Translations under genes and position numbers: made by a program
Part shown: positions 31,815 to 44,905 of the stretch, piece after piece
Numbering within the stretch: the stretch's first letter is position 1
How the letters are laid out: the number at the start of each line of letters is the position of its first letter
DNA from: Neoechinorhynchus agilis
Taxonomy: Eukaryota; Acanthocephala
NCBI GenBank assembly: GCA_051530055.1
Contig: CM121341.1
Location: 186,001-250,000 of the forward strand
DNA length: 64,000 nucleotides
Direction of reading: 5' to 3'
The notes under the pieces: generated by a model
Databases searched by the model: none
What the model saw: the letters and a program-made list of their open reading frames with translations, nothing else
Told to the model about the DNA's origin: nothing

Positions 31815-33555
31815 GTTACTTTTGACCAAATATGATAATGCCTTTCCCGCTTAGAATATTGCAGTTGTAGTTTATCATGTAAGTTAGTCTAGTCGATCTT
31901 AACGCGCCGATTCCAAATCTGTATCCGAATTTGCGCTAGCTGTGGTGGTTCGTGAGTTATGCGTTGTTCAATTTTGGGACAAACTACCTTGATTATTGAT
32001 ATCAAAGCGTCAATAAATTTAAGATATAATAAACTTTTCTAGATCTACTTTTGACGCTGAATTCACCAGCAGTCACTGTTTGATGTGAATTTTTAATCTT
32101 GTACACTTAGTTTAAGGATTGAAGTTCATAAAAGACACCTGAATTAAATATGTAGTACTCGTAAGTTGTTAGTAAATGATAAAACATACTGAGCATATCT
32201 AATGCGCCGATTTCAATTGTGTTATCTAATTTTAATGAATCTTGCAAGTTTAGTGATCTTTGACTCTTGTGACTTTTGACCAAATATGATAATGCGATTC
32301 CCGCTTCGAATATTGCAGTTGTAGTTTAGAAAGTAAGTTATTCTGGTCTATCTTAACGCGCTGATTCACAATCTGTATCCAGATTTGCGATAGCTGTAAT
32401 GGTTCGTGAGTTATACGTTGTTCAATTTTGAGACAAACTACCTTGATTATTATATAAAAACGTCAATAAATTTAAGATATAATTAACTTTTCTAGATCTA
32501 CTTTTGACGCTGAATTCACCTGCAATCACTGTATGATGTGGCTTTTCAAATTTTTACACCTAGTTTAAGGATTGAAATTCATAAAAGACACCTGAATTAA
32601 ATCTGTAGTACTCGTAAGTTGTTAGGAAATGATAAAACATTTTGAGCATATCTAATGCGCTGATTTCAATTGTGTTACCTAATTTTAATGAATCTTGCAA
32701 ATTTAGTGATCTTTGACTCTTGTGACTTTTGACCAAAAATGATAATGCGATTCCCGCTTCGAATATTGCAGTTGTAGTATAGAAAGTCAATTAGTCCGGT
32801 CTATCTTAAGGCGCTGATTCCAAATCTGTATCCAGATTTACGATAGCTGTAATAATTCTTCTGAATTCACCTGGTATCTTTGTTTGATGTGGCTTTTTAA
32901 ATTTGTACACTTAGTTTAAGGATTGAAGTTCATAAAAGACACCTGAATTAAATCTGTAGTTCTCGTAAGTTGTTAGGAAATGATAAAACATTTTGAGAAT
33001 ATCTAATTTTCGGATTTCAATTGTGTTACGTAATTTTAATGAATCTTGCAAATTTAGTGATCTTTGACTCTTGTGACTTTTGACCAAATATGATAATGCG
33101 ATTTCCGCTTCGAATATGGCAGTTGTAGTTTAGAAAGTCATTTAGTCTGGTCTACCTTAACGCGCTGATTCCAAATCTGTATCCAGATTTGCAATAGCTG
33201 TAATGGTTCGTTAGTTATGCGTTGATCAATTTTTAGACAAACTACCTTGATTATTGATATTAAAACGTCAATAAATTTAAGATATAATTAACTTTTCTAG
33301 ATCTACTTTTGACGCTGAATTCACCTGCTATAACTGTTTGATGTGGCTTTTTAAATTTTTACACTTAGTTTAAGGATTGAAGTTCATAAAAGACACCTGA
33401 ATTAAATCTGTAGTACTCGTAAGTTGTTAGGAAATGATAAAACATTTTGAGCATATCTAATGCGCTGATTTCAATTGTGTTATCTAATTTTAATGAATCT
33501 TGCAAATTTTGTGATCTTTGACTCTTGTTACTTTTGACCAAATATGATAATGCGA
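31815..33555. repeat. Higher-order block R, copy 2
   Basis: This is the partner of the block at about 8,100-9,840. It has the same order of diagnostic variants, including the shortened monomer near 32,855 and the TTTTCGG variant near 33,005, with a few later substitutions (for example CCTGGTATC for CCTGCAATC). Confidence 0.65.
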
Positions 33556-34269
33556 TTCCCGCTTCGAATATTGCAGTTGTAGTTTTAAATGTAAGTTAGT
33601 CTAGTCGATCTTAACGCGCTGATTCCAAATCTGTATCCGGATTTGCGCTAGCTGTGGTGGTTCGTGAGTTATGCGTTGTTCAATTTTGAGACAAACTACC
33701 TTGATTATTGATATCAAAGCGTCAATAAATTTAAGATATAATAAACTTTTCTAGATCTACTTTTGACGCTGAATTCACCTGCAGTCACTGTTTGATGTGA
33801 ATTTTTAATCTTGTACACTTAGTTTAAGGATTGAAGTTCATAAAAGACACCTGAATTAAATCTGTAGTACTCGTAAGTTGTTAGTAAATGATAAAACATA
33901 CTGAGCATATCTAATGCGCCGATTTCAATTGTGTTATCTAATTTTAATGAATCTTGCAAGTTTAGTGATCTTTGACTCTTGTGACTTTTGACCAAATATG
34001 ATAATGCGATTCCCGCTTCGAATATTGCAGTTGTAGTTTAGAATGTAAGTTATTCTGGTCTATCTTAACGCGCTGATTCACAATCTGTATCCAGATTTGC
34101 AATAGCTGTAATGGTTCGTGAGTTATACGTTGTTCAATTTTGAGACAAACTACCTTGATTATTATATAAAAACGTCAATAAATTTAAGATATAATTAACT
34201 TTTCTAGATCTACTTTTGACGCTGAATTCACCTGCAATCACTGTATGATGTGGCTTTTCAAATTTTTAC

Positions 34270-35480
34270 ACCTAGTTTAAGGATTGAAATTCATAAAAGA
34301 CACCTGAATTAAATCTGTAGTACTCGTAAGTTGTTAGGAAATGATAAAACATTTTGAGCATATCTAATGCGCTGATTTCAATTGTGTTACCTAATTTTAA
34401 TGAATCTTGCAAATTTAGTGATCTTTGACTCTTGTGACTTTTGACCAAAAATGATAATGCGATTCCCGCTTCGAATATTGCAGTTGTAGTTTAGAAAGTC
34501 AATTAGTCCGGTCTATCTTAAGGCGCTGATTCCAAATCTGTATCCAGATTTGCGATAGCTGTAATAATTCTTCTGAATTCACCTGCAATCACTTTTGATG
34601 TGGCTTTTTAAATTTGTACACTTAGTTTAAGGATTGAAGTTCATAAAAGACACCAGAATTAAATCTGTAGTACTCGTAAGTTGTTAGGAAATGATAAAAC
34701 ATTTTGAGCATATCTAATGCGCTGATTTCAATTGTGTTACCTAATTTTAATGAATCTTGCAAATTTAGTGATATTTGATTCTTGTGACTTTTGACCAAAT
34801 ATGATAATGCGATTCCCGCTTCGAATATTTAAGTTGTAGTTTAGAAAGTCCGTTAATCTGGTCTACCTTAACGCGCTGATTTTAAATCTCCATCCAGATT
34901 TGCGATAGCTGTAATCGTTCGTGAGTTATGCGTTGTTCAATTTTGAGACAAACTACATTGATTATTGATATTAAAACGCCAATAAATTTAAGATATAATA
35001 AACTTTTCTAGATCCACTTTTGACGCTGAATTCACCTGCAATCCCTTTTGATGTGACTTTTTAAATTTGTACACTTTGCTTAAGGATTGAAGTTCAAAAA
35101 AGATACCATAATTTAATCTGTAGTACTCGTAAGTTGTTAGGAAATGATAAAACATTTTGAGCATATCGAATGCGCTGATTTCAATTGTGTTATCTAATTT
35201 TAATGAATCTTGCAAATTTAGTGATCTTTGACTCTTGTGACTTTTGACCAAATATGATAATGCGATTCCCGCTTCGAATATTGCAGTTGTAGTTTAGAAG
35301 GTCAGTCCGTCTGGTCTACCTTAACGCGCTGATTCCAAATCTGTATCCAGATTTGCGATAGCTGTAATAATTCGTGAGTTATGCGCTTTTCAATTTTGAG
35401 ACAAACTACCTTGAATATTGATATTAAAACGTTAATAAATTTAAGATGTAATTAACTTTTCTAGATCAATTTTGACGCTG
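34270..35480. repeat. Higher-order block P, copy 4 (more divergent)
   Basis: It has the same order of monomers as block P, including the short monomer near 34,575 and the CAATCCCTTTTGATG monomer near 35,040. Its first full monomer carries the common ATAAAAGACACC form rather than the block-P variant, which suggests partial replacement by neighbouring monomers. Confidence 0.5.
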
Positions 35481-38400
35481 AATTCACCTGCAATCACTGT
35501 TTGATGTGGCATTTTAAATTTTTACACTTAGTTTAAGGATTGAAGTTCATAAAAGACACCTGAATTAAATCTGTAGTACTCGTAAGTTGTTAGGAAATGA
35601 TAAAACATTTTGAGCATATCTAATGCGCTGATTTCAATTGTGTTACCTAATTTTAATGAATCTTGCAAATTTAGTGATCTTTGACTCTTGTGACTTTTGA
35701 CCAAATATGATAATGCGATTCCCGCTTCGAATATTGCAGTTGTAGTTTAGAAAGTCAGTTAGTCTGGTCTACCTTAACGCGCTGATTCCAAATCTGTATC
35801 CAGATTTGCAATAGCTGTAATGGTTCGTGAGTTATGCGTTGTTCAATTTTGAGACAAACTACCTTGATTATTGATATTAAAACGTCAATAAATTTAAGAT
35901 ATAATTAACTTTTCTAGATCTACTTTTGACGCTGAATTCACCTGCAATCACTGTTTGATGTGGCTTTTTGAAATTTTACACTTAGTTTAAGGATTGAAGT
36001 TCATAAAAGACACCTGAATTAAATCTGTAGTACTCGTAAGTTGTTAGGAAATGATAAAACATTTTGAGCATATCTAATGCGCTGATTTCAATTGTGTTAC
36101 CTAATTTCAATGAATCTTGCAAATTTAGTGATCTTTGACTCTTGTGACTTTTGACCAAATATGATAATGCGATTCCCGCTTCGAATATTGCAGTTGTAGT
36201 TTAGAAAGTAAGTTAGTCTGGTCTATTTTAACGCGCTGATTCCAAATCTGTAACCAGATTTGCGATAGCTTTAATAATTCTTGAGTTATGCGCTGTTCAA
36301 TTTTGAGACAAACTACCTTGAATATTGATATTAAAACGTCAATAAATTTAAGATAAAATTAACTTTTCTAGATATCCAGTTGACGCTCAATTCACCTGCA
36401 ATCACTGTTTGATGTGGCTTTTTAAATTTTTACACTTAGTTTAAGGATTGAAGTTCATAAAAGACACCTGAATTAAATCTGTTGTACTCGTAAGTTGTTA
36501 GGAAATGATAAAACATTTTGAGCATATCTAATGCGCTGATTTCAATTGTGTTACCTAATTTTAATGAATCATGAAAATTTAGTGATCTTCGACTCTTGTG
36601 ACTTTTGACCAAATATGATAATGCGATTCCCGCTTCGAATATTGCAGCTGTAGTTTAGAAAGTAAGTTAGTCTGGTTTATCTTAAAGCGCTGATTCACAA
36701 TCTGTATCCAGATTTTCGATTGCTGTAAAAATTCTTTAATTATGCGCTGTTCAATTTTGAGACAAACCACCTTGCATATTGATATTAAAACGTTAATAAA
36801 TTTAAGATAAAATTAACTTTTCTAGATATCCAGTTGACGCTCAATTCACCTGCAATCACTGTTTGATGTAGCTTTTTAAATTTGTACACTTAGTTTAAGG
36901 ATTGAAGTTCATAAAAGACACCTGAATTACATCTGTCGCACTCGTAAGTTGTTAGGAAATGATAAAACATTTTGAGCATATCTAATGTGCTGATTTCAAT
37001 TGTGTTACCTAATTTTAATGAATCTCGCAAATTTAGTGATCTTTGACTCTTGTGACTTTTGACCAAATATGATAATGCGATTTCCGCTTCGAATATTGCA
37101 GTTGTAGTTAAGAAGGTCAGTCAGTCTGGTCTAGCTTAACGCGCTGATTCCAAATCTGTATCCAGATTTGCAATAGCTGTAATGGTTCGTGAGTTATGCG
37201 TTGTTCAATTTTGAGACAAACTACCTTGATTATTGATATTAAAACGTCAATAAATTTTAGATATAATTAACTTTTCTAGATATACAGTTGACGCTCAATT
37301 ACCCTGTAATCACTGTTTGATGTGGCTTTTTAAATTTTTACACCTAGTTTAAGGATTGAAGTTCATAAAAGACACCTGAATTAAATCTGTAGTACTCGTA
37401 AGTTGTTAGGAAATGATAAAACATTTTGAGCATATCTAATGCGCTGATTTCAATTGTATTACCTAATTTTAGTGAATCTTGCAAATTTAGTGATCTTTGA
37501 CTCTTGTGACTTTTGACCAAATAAGATAATGCGATTCCCGCTTCGAATATTGCAGTTGTTGTTTTGAAAGTCAGTTAGTCTGGTCTATCTTAAGGCGCTG
37601 ATTCCAAATCTGTATCCAGATTTGCGATAGCTGTAATAATTCTTCTGAATTCACCTGCAATCACTGTTTGATGTGGCTTTTTAAATTTGTACACTTAGTT
37701 TAAGGATTGAAGTTCATAAAAGACACCTGAATTAAATCTGTAGTACTCGTAAGTTGTTAGGAAATGATAAAACATTTTGAGCATATCTAATGCGCTGATT
37801 TCAATTGTGTTACCTAATTTTAATGAATCTTGCAAATTTAGTGATCTTTGACTCTTGTGACTTTTGACCAAATATGATAATGCGATTCCCGCTTCGAATA
37901 TTGCAGTTGTTGTTTAGAAAGTCAGTTAGTCTGGTCTATCTTAAGGCGCTGATTCCAAATCTGTATCCAGATTTGCGATAGCTGTAATAATTCTTCTGAA
38001 TTCACGTGCAATCACTGTTTGATGTGGGTTTTTAAATTTGTACACTTAGTTTAAGGATTGAAGTTCATAAAAGACACCTGAATTAAATCTGTAGTACTCG
38101 TAAGTTGTTAGGAAATGATAAAACATTTTGAGCATATCTAATGTGCTGATTTCAATTGTGTTACCTAATTTTAATGAATCTTGCAAATTTAGTGATCTTT
38201 GACTTTTGTGACTTTTGACCAAATATGATAATGCGTTTCCCGCTTCGAATATTGCAGTTGTCGTTTAGCAAGTAAGTTAGTCTGGTCTATCTTAACGCGC
38301 TGATTCACAATCTGTATCCAGATTTGCAATAGCTGTAATGGTTCGTGAGTTATACGTTGTTCAATTTTGAGACAAACTACCTTGATTATTGAGATTAAAA

Positions 38401-41400
38401 CGTTAATAAATTTAAGATATAATTAACTTTTCTAGATATACAGTTTACGCTCAATTCACCTGCAATCACTGTTTGATGTGGCTTTTTAAATTTTTACACT
38501 TAGTTTAAGGATTGAAGTTCATAAAAGACACCTGAATTAAATATATAGTACTCGTAAGTTGTTAGGAAATGATAAAACATTTTGAGCATATCTAATGCGC
38601 TGATTTCAATTGTGTTACCTAATTTTAATGAATCTTGCAAATTTAGTGATCTTTGACTCTTGAGACTTTTGACCAAATATGATAATGCGATTCCCACTTC
38701 GAATATTGCAGTTGTAGTTTAGAAAGTACGTTAGTCCGGTCTATCTTAACGCGCTGATTCACAATCTGTATCCAGATTTGCAATAGCTGCAATGGTTCGT
38801 GAGTTATACGTTGTTCAATTTTGAGACAAACTTCCTTGATTATTGATATGAAAACGTCAATAAATTTAAGATAAAATTAACTTTTCTAGATCTACTTTTG
38901 ACGCTGAATTCACCTGCGATCACTGTTTGATGTGGATTTTTAAATTTGTACACTTAGTTTAAGGATTGAAGTTCATAAAAGACACCTGAATTAAATCTGT
39001 AGTACTCGTAAGTTGTTAGGAAATGATAAAACATTTTGAGCATATCTAATGTGCTGATTTTAATTGTGTTACCTAATTTTAATGAATCTCGCAAATTTAG
39101 TGATCTTTGACTCTTGTGACTTTTGACCAAATATGATAATGCGATTCCCGCTTCGAATATTGCAGTTGCAGTTTAGAAGGTCAGTCAGTCTGGTCTACCT
39201 TAACGCGCTGATTCCAAATCTGTATCAAGATTTGCGATAGCTGTAATAATTCTTTAATTATGCGCTGTTCAATTTGAGACAAACTACCTTAATATTGATA
39301 TTAAAACGTTAATAAATTTAAGATAAAATTAACTTTTCTAGATATCCAGTTGACGCTCAATTCACCTGCAATAACTGTTTGATTGGGCTTTTTAAATTTT
39401 TACACTTAGTTTAAGGATTGAAGTTCATAAAAGACACCTGAATTAAATCTGTAGTACTCGTAAGTTGTTAGGAAATGATAAAACATTTTGAGCATATCTA
39501 ATGCGCAGATTTCAATTGTGTTACCTAATTTTAATGAATCTTGCAAATTTAGTGATCTTTGACTCTTGTGACTTTTGACCAAATATGATAATGCGATTCC
39601 CGCTTCGAATATTGCAGTTGTAGTTTAGAAAGTTAGTTGGAATGGTCTATCTTAACGCGCTGATTCACAATCTGTATCCAGATTTGCAATAGCTGTAATG
39701 ATTCGTGAGTTATACGTTGTTCATTTTTTAGACAACCTACATTGATTATTGATATAAAAACGTCAATAAATTTAAGATATAATTAACTTTTCTAGATCTA
39801 CTTTTGACGCTTAATTCACCTGCAATCACTTTTGATGTGGCTTTTTAAATTTGTACACTTTGTTTAAGGATTGAAGTTCAAAAAAGATACCATAATTAAA
39901 TCTGTAGTACTCGCAAGTTGTTAGGAAATGATAAAACATTTTGAGCATATCTAATGCGCTGATTTCAATTGTGTTACCTGATTTTAATGAATCTTGCAAA
40001 TTTAGTGATGTTTGACTCTTGTGACTTTTGACAAAATATGATAATGCCTTTCCCGCTTAGAATATTGCAGTTGTAGTATAGAATGTAAGTTACTCTGGTT
40101 TATCTTAAGGCGCTGATTCGAAATCTTTATGAAGATTTGCGATAGCTTTAATGGTTCGTGAGTTAGGCGTTGTTAAATTTTGAGACAAACTACCTTGATT
40201 ATTGATATTAAAACGTCAATAAATTTAAGATAAAATTAACCTTTCTAGATATACTTTTGACGCCCAATTCACCTGCAATCACTGTCTGATGTGGATTTTT
40301 AAATTTTTACACTTAGTTTAAGGATTGAAGTTCATAAAGGACATCTGAATTTAATCTGTAGTACTCGTAAGTTGTTAGTAAATGATAAAATATTTTGAGC
40401 ATATCTAATGCGCTGATTTCAATTGTGTTATCTAATTTTAATGAATCTTGCAAACTTAGTGATGTTTGACTCTTGTGACTTTTGACAAAATATGATAATG
40501 CCTTTCCCGCTTAGAATATTGCTGTTGTAGTATAGAATGTAAGTTACTCTGGTTTATCTTAAGGCGCTGATTCCAAATCTCGATCCAGATTTGCGATAGC
40601 TTTAATGTTTCGTGAGTTATGCGTTGTTCAATTTTGAGACAAACTACCTTGATTATTGATATTAAAACGTCAATTAATTTAAGATAAAAGTAACCTTTCT
40701 AGATATACTTTTTACGCTTAATTCACCTGCAATCACTGTCTGATGTGGCTTTTTAAATTTTTACACTTAGTTTAAGGATTGAAGTTCATAAAAGACACCT
40801 GAATTCAATCTGTAGTACTCGTAAGTTGTTAGTAAATGATAAAACATTTTGAGCATATCTAATACGCTGATTTCAATTGTGTTATCTAATTTTAATGAAT
40901 CTTGCAAATTTAGATATCTTTGACTCTTGTGACTTTTGACCAAATATGATAATGCGATTCCCGCTTCGAATATTGCAGTTGTAGTTTAGAGAGTCAGTTA
41001 ATCTCGTCTATCCTAACGCGCTGATTCCAAATCTCCATCCAGATTTGCGATAGCTTTAATGATTCGTGAGTCATGCGTTGTTCAATTTTGAGACAAACTA
41101 CCTTGATTATTGATATTAAAACGTCAATAAATTTAAGATAAAATTAACTTTTCTGGATCTACTTTTGACGCTGAATTCACCTGCAATCACTGTTATATGT
41201 GACTTTTTAAATTTGTACACTTAGCTTAAGGATTGGAGTTCATAAAATACACCTGAATTAAATCTGTAGTACTCGTAAGTTGTTAGTAAATGATAAAACA
41301 TTTTGAGCATATCTATAGCGCTGATTTCAATTGTGTTATCTAATTTTAATGAATCTTGCAAATTTAGTGATCTTTGACTCTTGTGACTTTTTACCAAATA

Positions 41401-42828
41401 TGATAATGCGATTCCCGCTTCGAATATTGCAGTTGTAGTATAGAATGTAAGTTAGTCTGGTTTATCTTAAGGCGCTGATTCCAAATCTGTATCCAGATTT
41501 GCGCTAGCTGTAATTGTTCTGAGTTATGCGTTGTTCAATTTTGAGACCAACTACCTTGATTATTGGAATAATAACATCAATCAGTTTAAGATCAAATTTA
41601 CTTTTCTAGATCTACTTTTGACGCTGAATTCACCTGCAATAACTGTTAGATGTGGCTTTATAATCTTGTACACTAAGTTTAAGGATTGAGGTTCACAAAA
41701 GACACCTGAATTAAATCTGTAGTACTCGTAAGTTGTTAGTAAATGATAAAACATTTTGAGCATATCCAATGCGCTGATTTCAATTGTGTTATCTAATTTT
41801 AATGAATCTTGCAAATTTAGTGATCTTTGACTCTTGTGACTTTTGACCAAATATGATAATGCGATTCCCGCTTCGAATATTGCAGTTGTAGTTTAGAAAG
41901 TCAGTTAATCTGGTCTATCTTAACGCGCTGATTCCAAATCTGTATCCAGATTTGCGCTAGCTGTAATGGTTCGTGAGTTATGCGTTGTTCAATTTTGAGA
42001 CAAACAACCTTGATTATTGATATTAAAACGTCAATAAATTTAAGATATAATTAACTTTTCTAGATCTACTTTTGACGCCGAATTCACCTGCAATAACTGT
42101 TTGATGTGGCTTGTTAAATTTGTACACTTAGTTTAAGGATTGAAGTTCATAAAAGACACCTGAATTAAATCTGTAGTACTCGTAAGTTATTAGGAAATGA
42201 TAAAACATTTTGAGCATATCCAATGCGCTGATTTCAATTGTGTAATCTAATTTTAATGAATCTTGCAAATTTAGTGATCTTTGACTCTTGTGACTTTTGA
42301 CCAAATATGATAATGCGATTTCCGATTCAGATATTGCAGCTGTAGTTTAGGATTTAAGGTAATTTAGTACATCTTAACGCGCTGATTCTAAATCTGTATC
42401 CGGATTTGCGATAGCTGTTATGGTTCTTGAGTTATTTGTTGTTACATTTTGAGACCAACTACCTTGATTATTGATATTAAAACATCAATCAGTTTAAGAT
42501 CAAATTAACTTTTCTAGATCTACTTTTGACGCTGAATTCACCTGCAACAACGGTTTGATGTTGCTTGTTAAATTTTGACACTCAGTTTTAGGATTGAAGT
42601 TCATAAAAGACACCTCAGTTAAATCTGTTGTGCTCGAAAGTTGTTACGAAATGAAAATTTTTTTGAGCATATCTAATGCGCTGATTTCAATGGTGTCATC
42701 TGATTATAATGAATCTTGCAAATTTAGTGATCTTTAACTCTTGTGAATATTGGCAAAATGTGACAATGCGAATGTTACAGCTGTAGTCTATTGAATCAGG
42801 TAATTTAGTGCATCTTAACGCGCTCTTC

Positions 42829-44905
42829 GCCATTAAAATTGTTTTGTTCTCCAACCATAAGTTCGGAGGATGTCCTGTTTGCATTATTGAGTTGAAGAGT
42901 ATGGTCAAACCAACGTAGTGCGCTTCGAGTGCCTTGACGCTCCTGAGTGATATTTTGTCCGGTCCAAGTGCATTTCCAGGTTCAATTCCTCGGATGGCGT
43001 TTTCAATTTCTTCTTTTGTTATAACGGGCACATTTTGAAGTAAAATTGGATCGTCAGGAGAGTTGTCCTCTATTAAATACGACTGGTTATCGCCTTCGAA
43101 GAGAGCGCCGTAATGCTTTATCGCCGTCGATGGATTAATATTCGGCATTGATAATCTCGCATCTTTAAAAATTTCGTTTGCAAGACGTGCAGTATCATTG
43201 AAATATAGGGCGCGGTTACGCTGCCTCTCATTATTCTTCGATTGCCGTTTATTCAGTGCGCGCATTCGAACGCATTGGTATAGACCGGATTCATCAATCC
43301 AAATATTGAATGACGATTTCGCAATTGTTCCTGAACGAATCCTTTGAGGAGGATCAATATTTGGGCCATTGATTACAAAATCGCATTCATATGCTGAAGC
43401 GGCTTTATAAAATTAAATGTTGCGAGAGCACTTGACAATTCTTCAATGCCTCAATCGCAGCCTCAATTGTAATGTTAGCATCCTGTAATCTTTCGCAAAG
43501 GATCTCGAATGTTTCAAGTTTCGCCCCGATTTCTTCAAGAAGACGAATTTGTATTTTTCAGTATAGGGATGGGTTGCCAAAAACATGAAAGGCCGCTGCA
43601 TATAATGCAATTGTTGGTGATTTCCTCAGTTTTATAATTCGAAGCCCCAATTCTTTGGCTTTTGAAATCGTTTTTGATTCGAATGTATTTGTCTTTCCAC
43701 ACCTCAAATAGTTGCTATATCTTGCTTCAAATTCATCAACAAATTCTCTATCAATTGATCCTGATTGATTTCGCATTATTTCTTGTTCCTTTTCTATTTA
43801 GTTTCTATACCGAGGGTGCATCCTATCATTTACTGGGGAGCTAAGTAAGAACTCGAAGAATTCCTCCGAAGTAAAATTGCTTTGCTAGGCACCCTTAGAG
43901 ATCCACAGGGTCCATTTTCATTCTCTGATTGTAATGAGGTAGATATAATGTCCGCTGTCGCAAGCTTAATAGGCAGAGTTGGGGAAGCTCATAAGTTGAG
44001 GTAGGTATCGCGGCTGAAGTTTTTCTGGAAAATGAGGTACAGAACGTGTGTCGGGAGCACGAGCTTCAATATCATTTTCTCTTCCGCAAATCTTTGTCAA
44101 CGATGGTTGCCCAAGTTGAAGTATACACGATGCGTCTGATAATCGTTTGCGACATGGAATGTCAGCAACTTTGCATTGCATCTTTTGGTCCTCTTCTGTA
44201 GGGGTAATAACAGACTCATTGTTCACAGCAGGAATTTCGGCAGTCTTAAACCTTTTCAAACAATTTTTTTGCACTGACTAAAGTGATTGCGCGCACATAT
44301 AAAGGAGAACGAGCGATGATTTTGACAATTATGGCAGCGAAATTCGATTTCCGTGCAGTCGTGATCGTCCTTAGGTGCTCAATGACGAAATTATACTGTC
44401 CTAGTATAACAATTTTCAGTGGACACGCAGGCAAGAAACTGGGCCTCCAGCACCAAAGTATTCAACAGTTACCGAACTTTTCTTTTCGTGGTCGCTTTTG
44501 TATCGATTTTTGTCATAAGCGCGCCTTGTGTTGTCTGGGAATCGTTCCTGACACCTTTTGAGATGAGGCCCCATTGATCATACCTCCGGGCATTCATACA
44601 CACGGCAGATTGGACAAATCCACATAGTAACATTGTGCTTATGAACGGTGGCCTGGTGTTCATTGAAGAGTTTAACACTCGATTTGCCAACCGCCATAAG
44701 ATCACAATCCCCACATTTCAATCCATACTCTTGAGAAATGGGGTATATCATTTTGTGGTCGTCTTTCACACCATCAGTCGCTTGTACTGTACCCGAGACG
44801 ATAGCTCTTGAGGTTTGTTGAGCTTCAGCCAGCTGTTGAGACCGCTGTTGGATTGTGTGGTCATTATGTTGACGTGCATCTGAAGCGGATTGTGGTGATA
44901 TCTAA
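42829..44905 (-). mobile_element. R2-like LINE, 5' fragment (type I), truncated at the satellite
   Basis: Minus-strand remains of the N-terminal half of an R2-type protein. From 44,905 downward it shows a Gln/Ser/His-rich N-terminus, a finger pair (CGDCDLMAVG, then WICPICRVYE near 44,600), a second finger pair in two frames near 44,250-44,430, the LRCGK/LGLRIIKLRK region (43,558-43,776), the OTU-like stretch, and the pre-RT linker RNRALYFNDTARLANEIF (near 43,200). It ends at ENKTILMAK, just before the first RT core motif, where satellite begins. Compared with the intact copy at 59,252-63,403 it has several frameshifts and stops, for example a stop in the HPRYRN stretch near 43,800 and another after NPSLY at 43,558. 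LENKTIL and GPDKISLR match the intact type I copy better than type II. The 5' end is cut off at the Ty3/Gypsy fossil. Confidence 0.85.

Larger units (their letters stand above)
1..42828. repeat. 454-bp AT-rich satellite array (about 95 tandem monomers)
   Basis: The landmark GATTCCAAATCTGTAT recurs at about 27, 481, 935, 1389 and 1843, an exact 454-bp spacing, and continues to the junction near 42,828. Monomers are AT-rich and usually differ by scattered substitutions. Conserved landmarks in each are CTTAACGCGCTGATTCC, GAGACAAACTACCTTG, CTTTTGACGCTGAATTCACC, GTAGTACTCGTAAGTTG and ATTCCCGCTTCGAATATT. The array is cut by the left edge of the window, so its full length is unknown. Recurrent 60-109 codon minus-strand frames (for example at 1133-1363, 8846-9076, 10421-10630) are the same monomer segment read repeatedly. 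I see no gene in it. A centromeric or pericentromeric role is possible but nothing here proves it. Confidence 0.97.

Noticed and set aside
1133-41850. About twenty minus-strand ORFs of 60-109 codons sharing a NLQDSLKLDNTIEISALDMLKMFYHFLTT-like core (split here by name only), suggesting a repeated small protein family
   Set aside because: They are the same segment of the 454-bp satellite read in each monomer. Starts and ends vary with random substitutions and there is no sign of codon-level constraint.
1-42828. CENP-B-box-like motif TTCGAAGCGGGAAT in most monomers
   Set aside because: The gap between TTCG and CGGG is 3 bases instead of the 7 of the CENP-B box. The motif is conserved in the array but is not a match.
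1-42828. Hammerhead ribozyme in the satellite, as in some invertebrate satellites
   Set aside because: The repeated CTGATTTC and CTGATTCC blocks lack the CTGANGA core, and no properly placed GAAA partner was seen.
1-42828. CRISPR array
   Set aside because: The repeat unit is 454 bp with no short repeat-spacer alternation, in a eukaryotic context.
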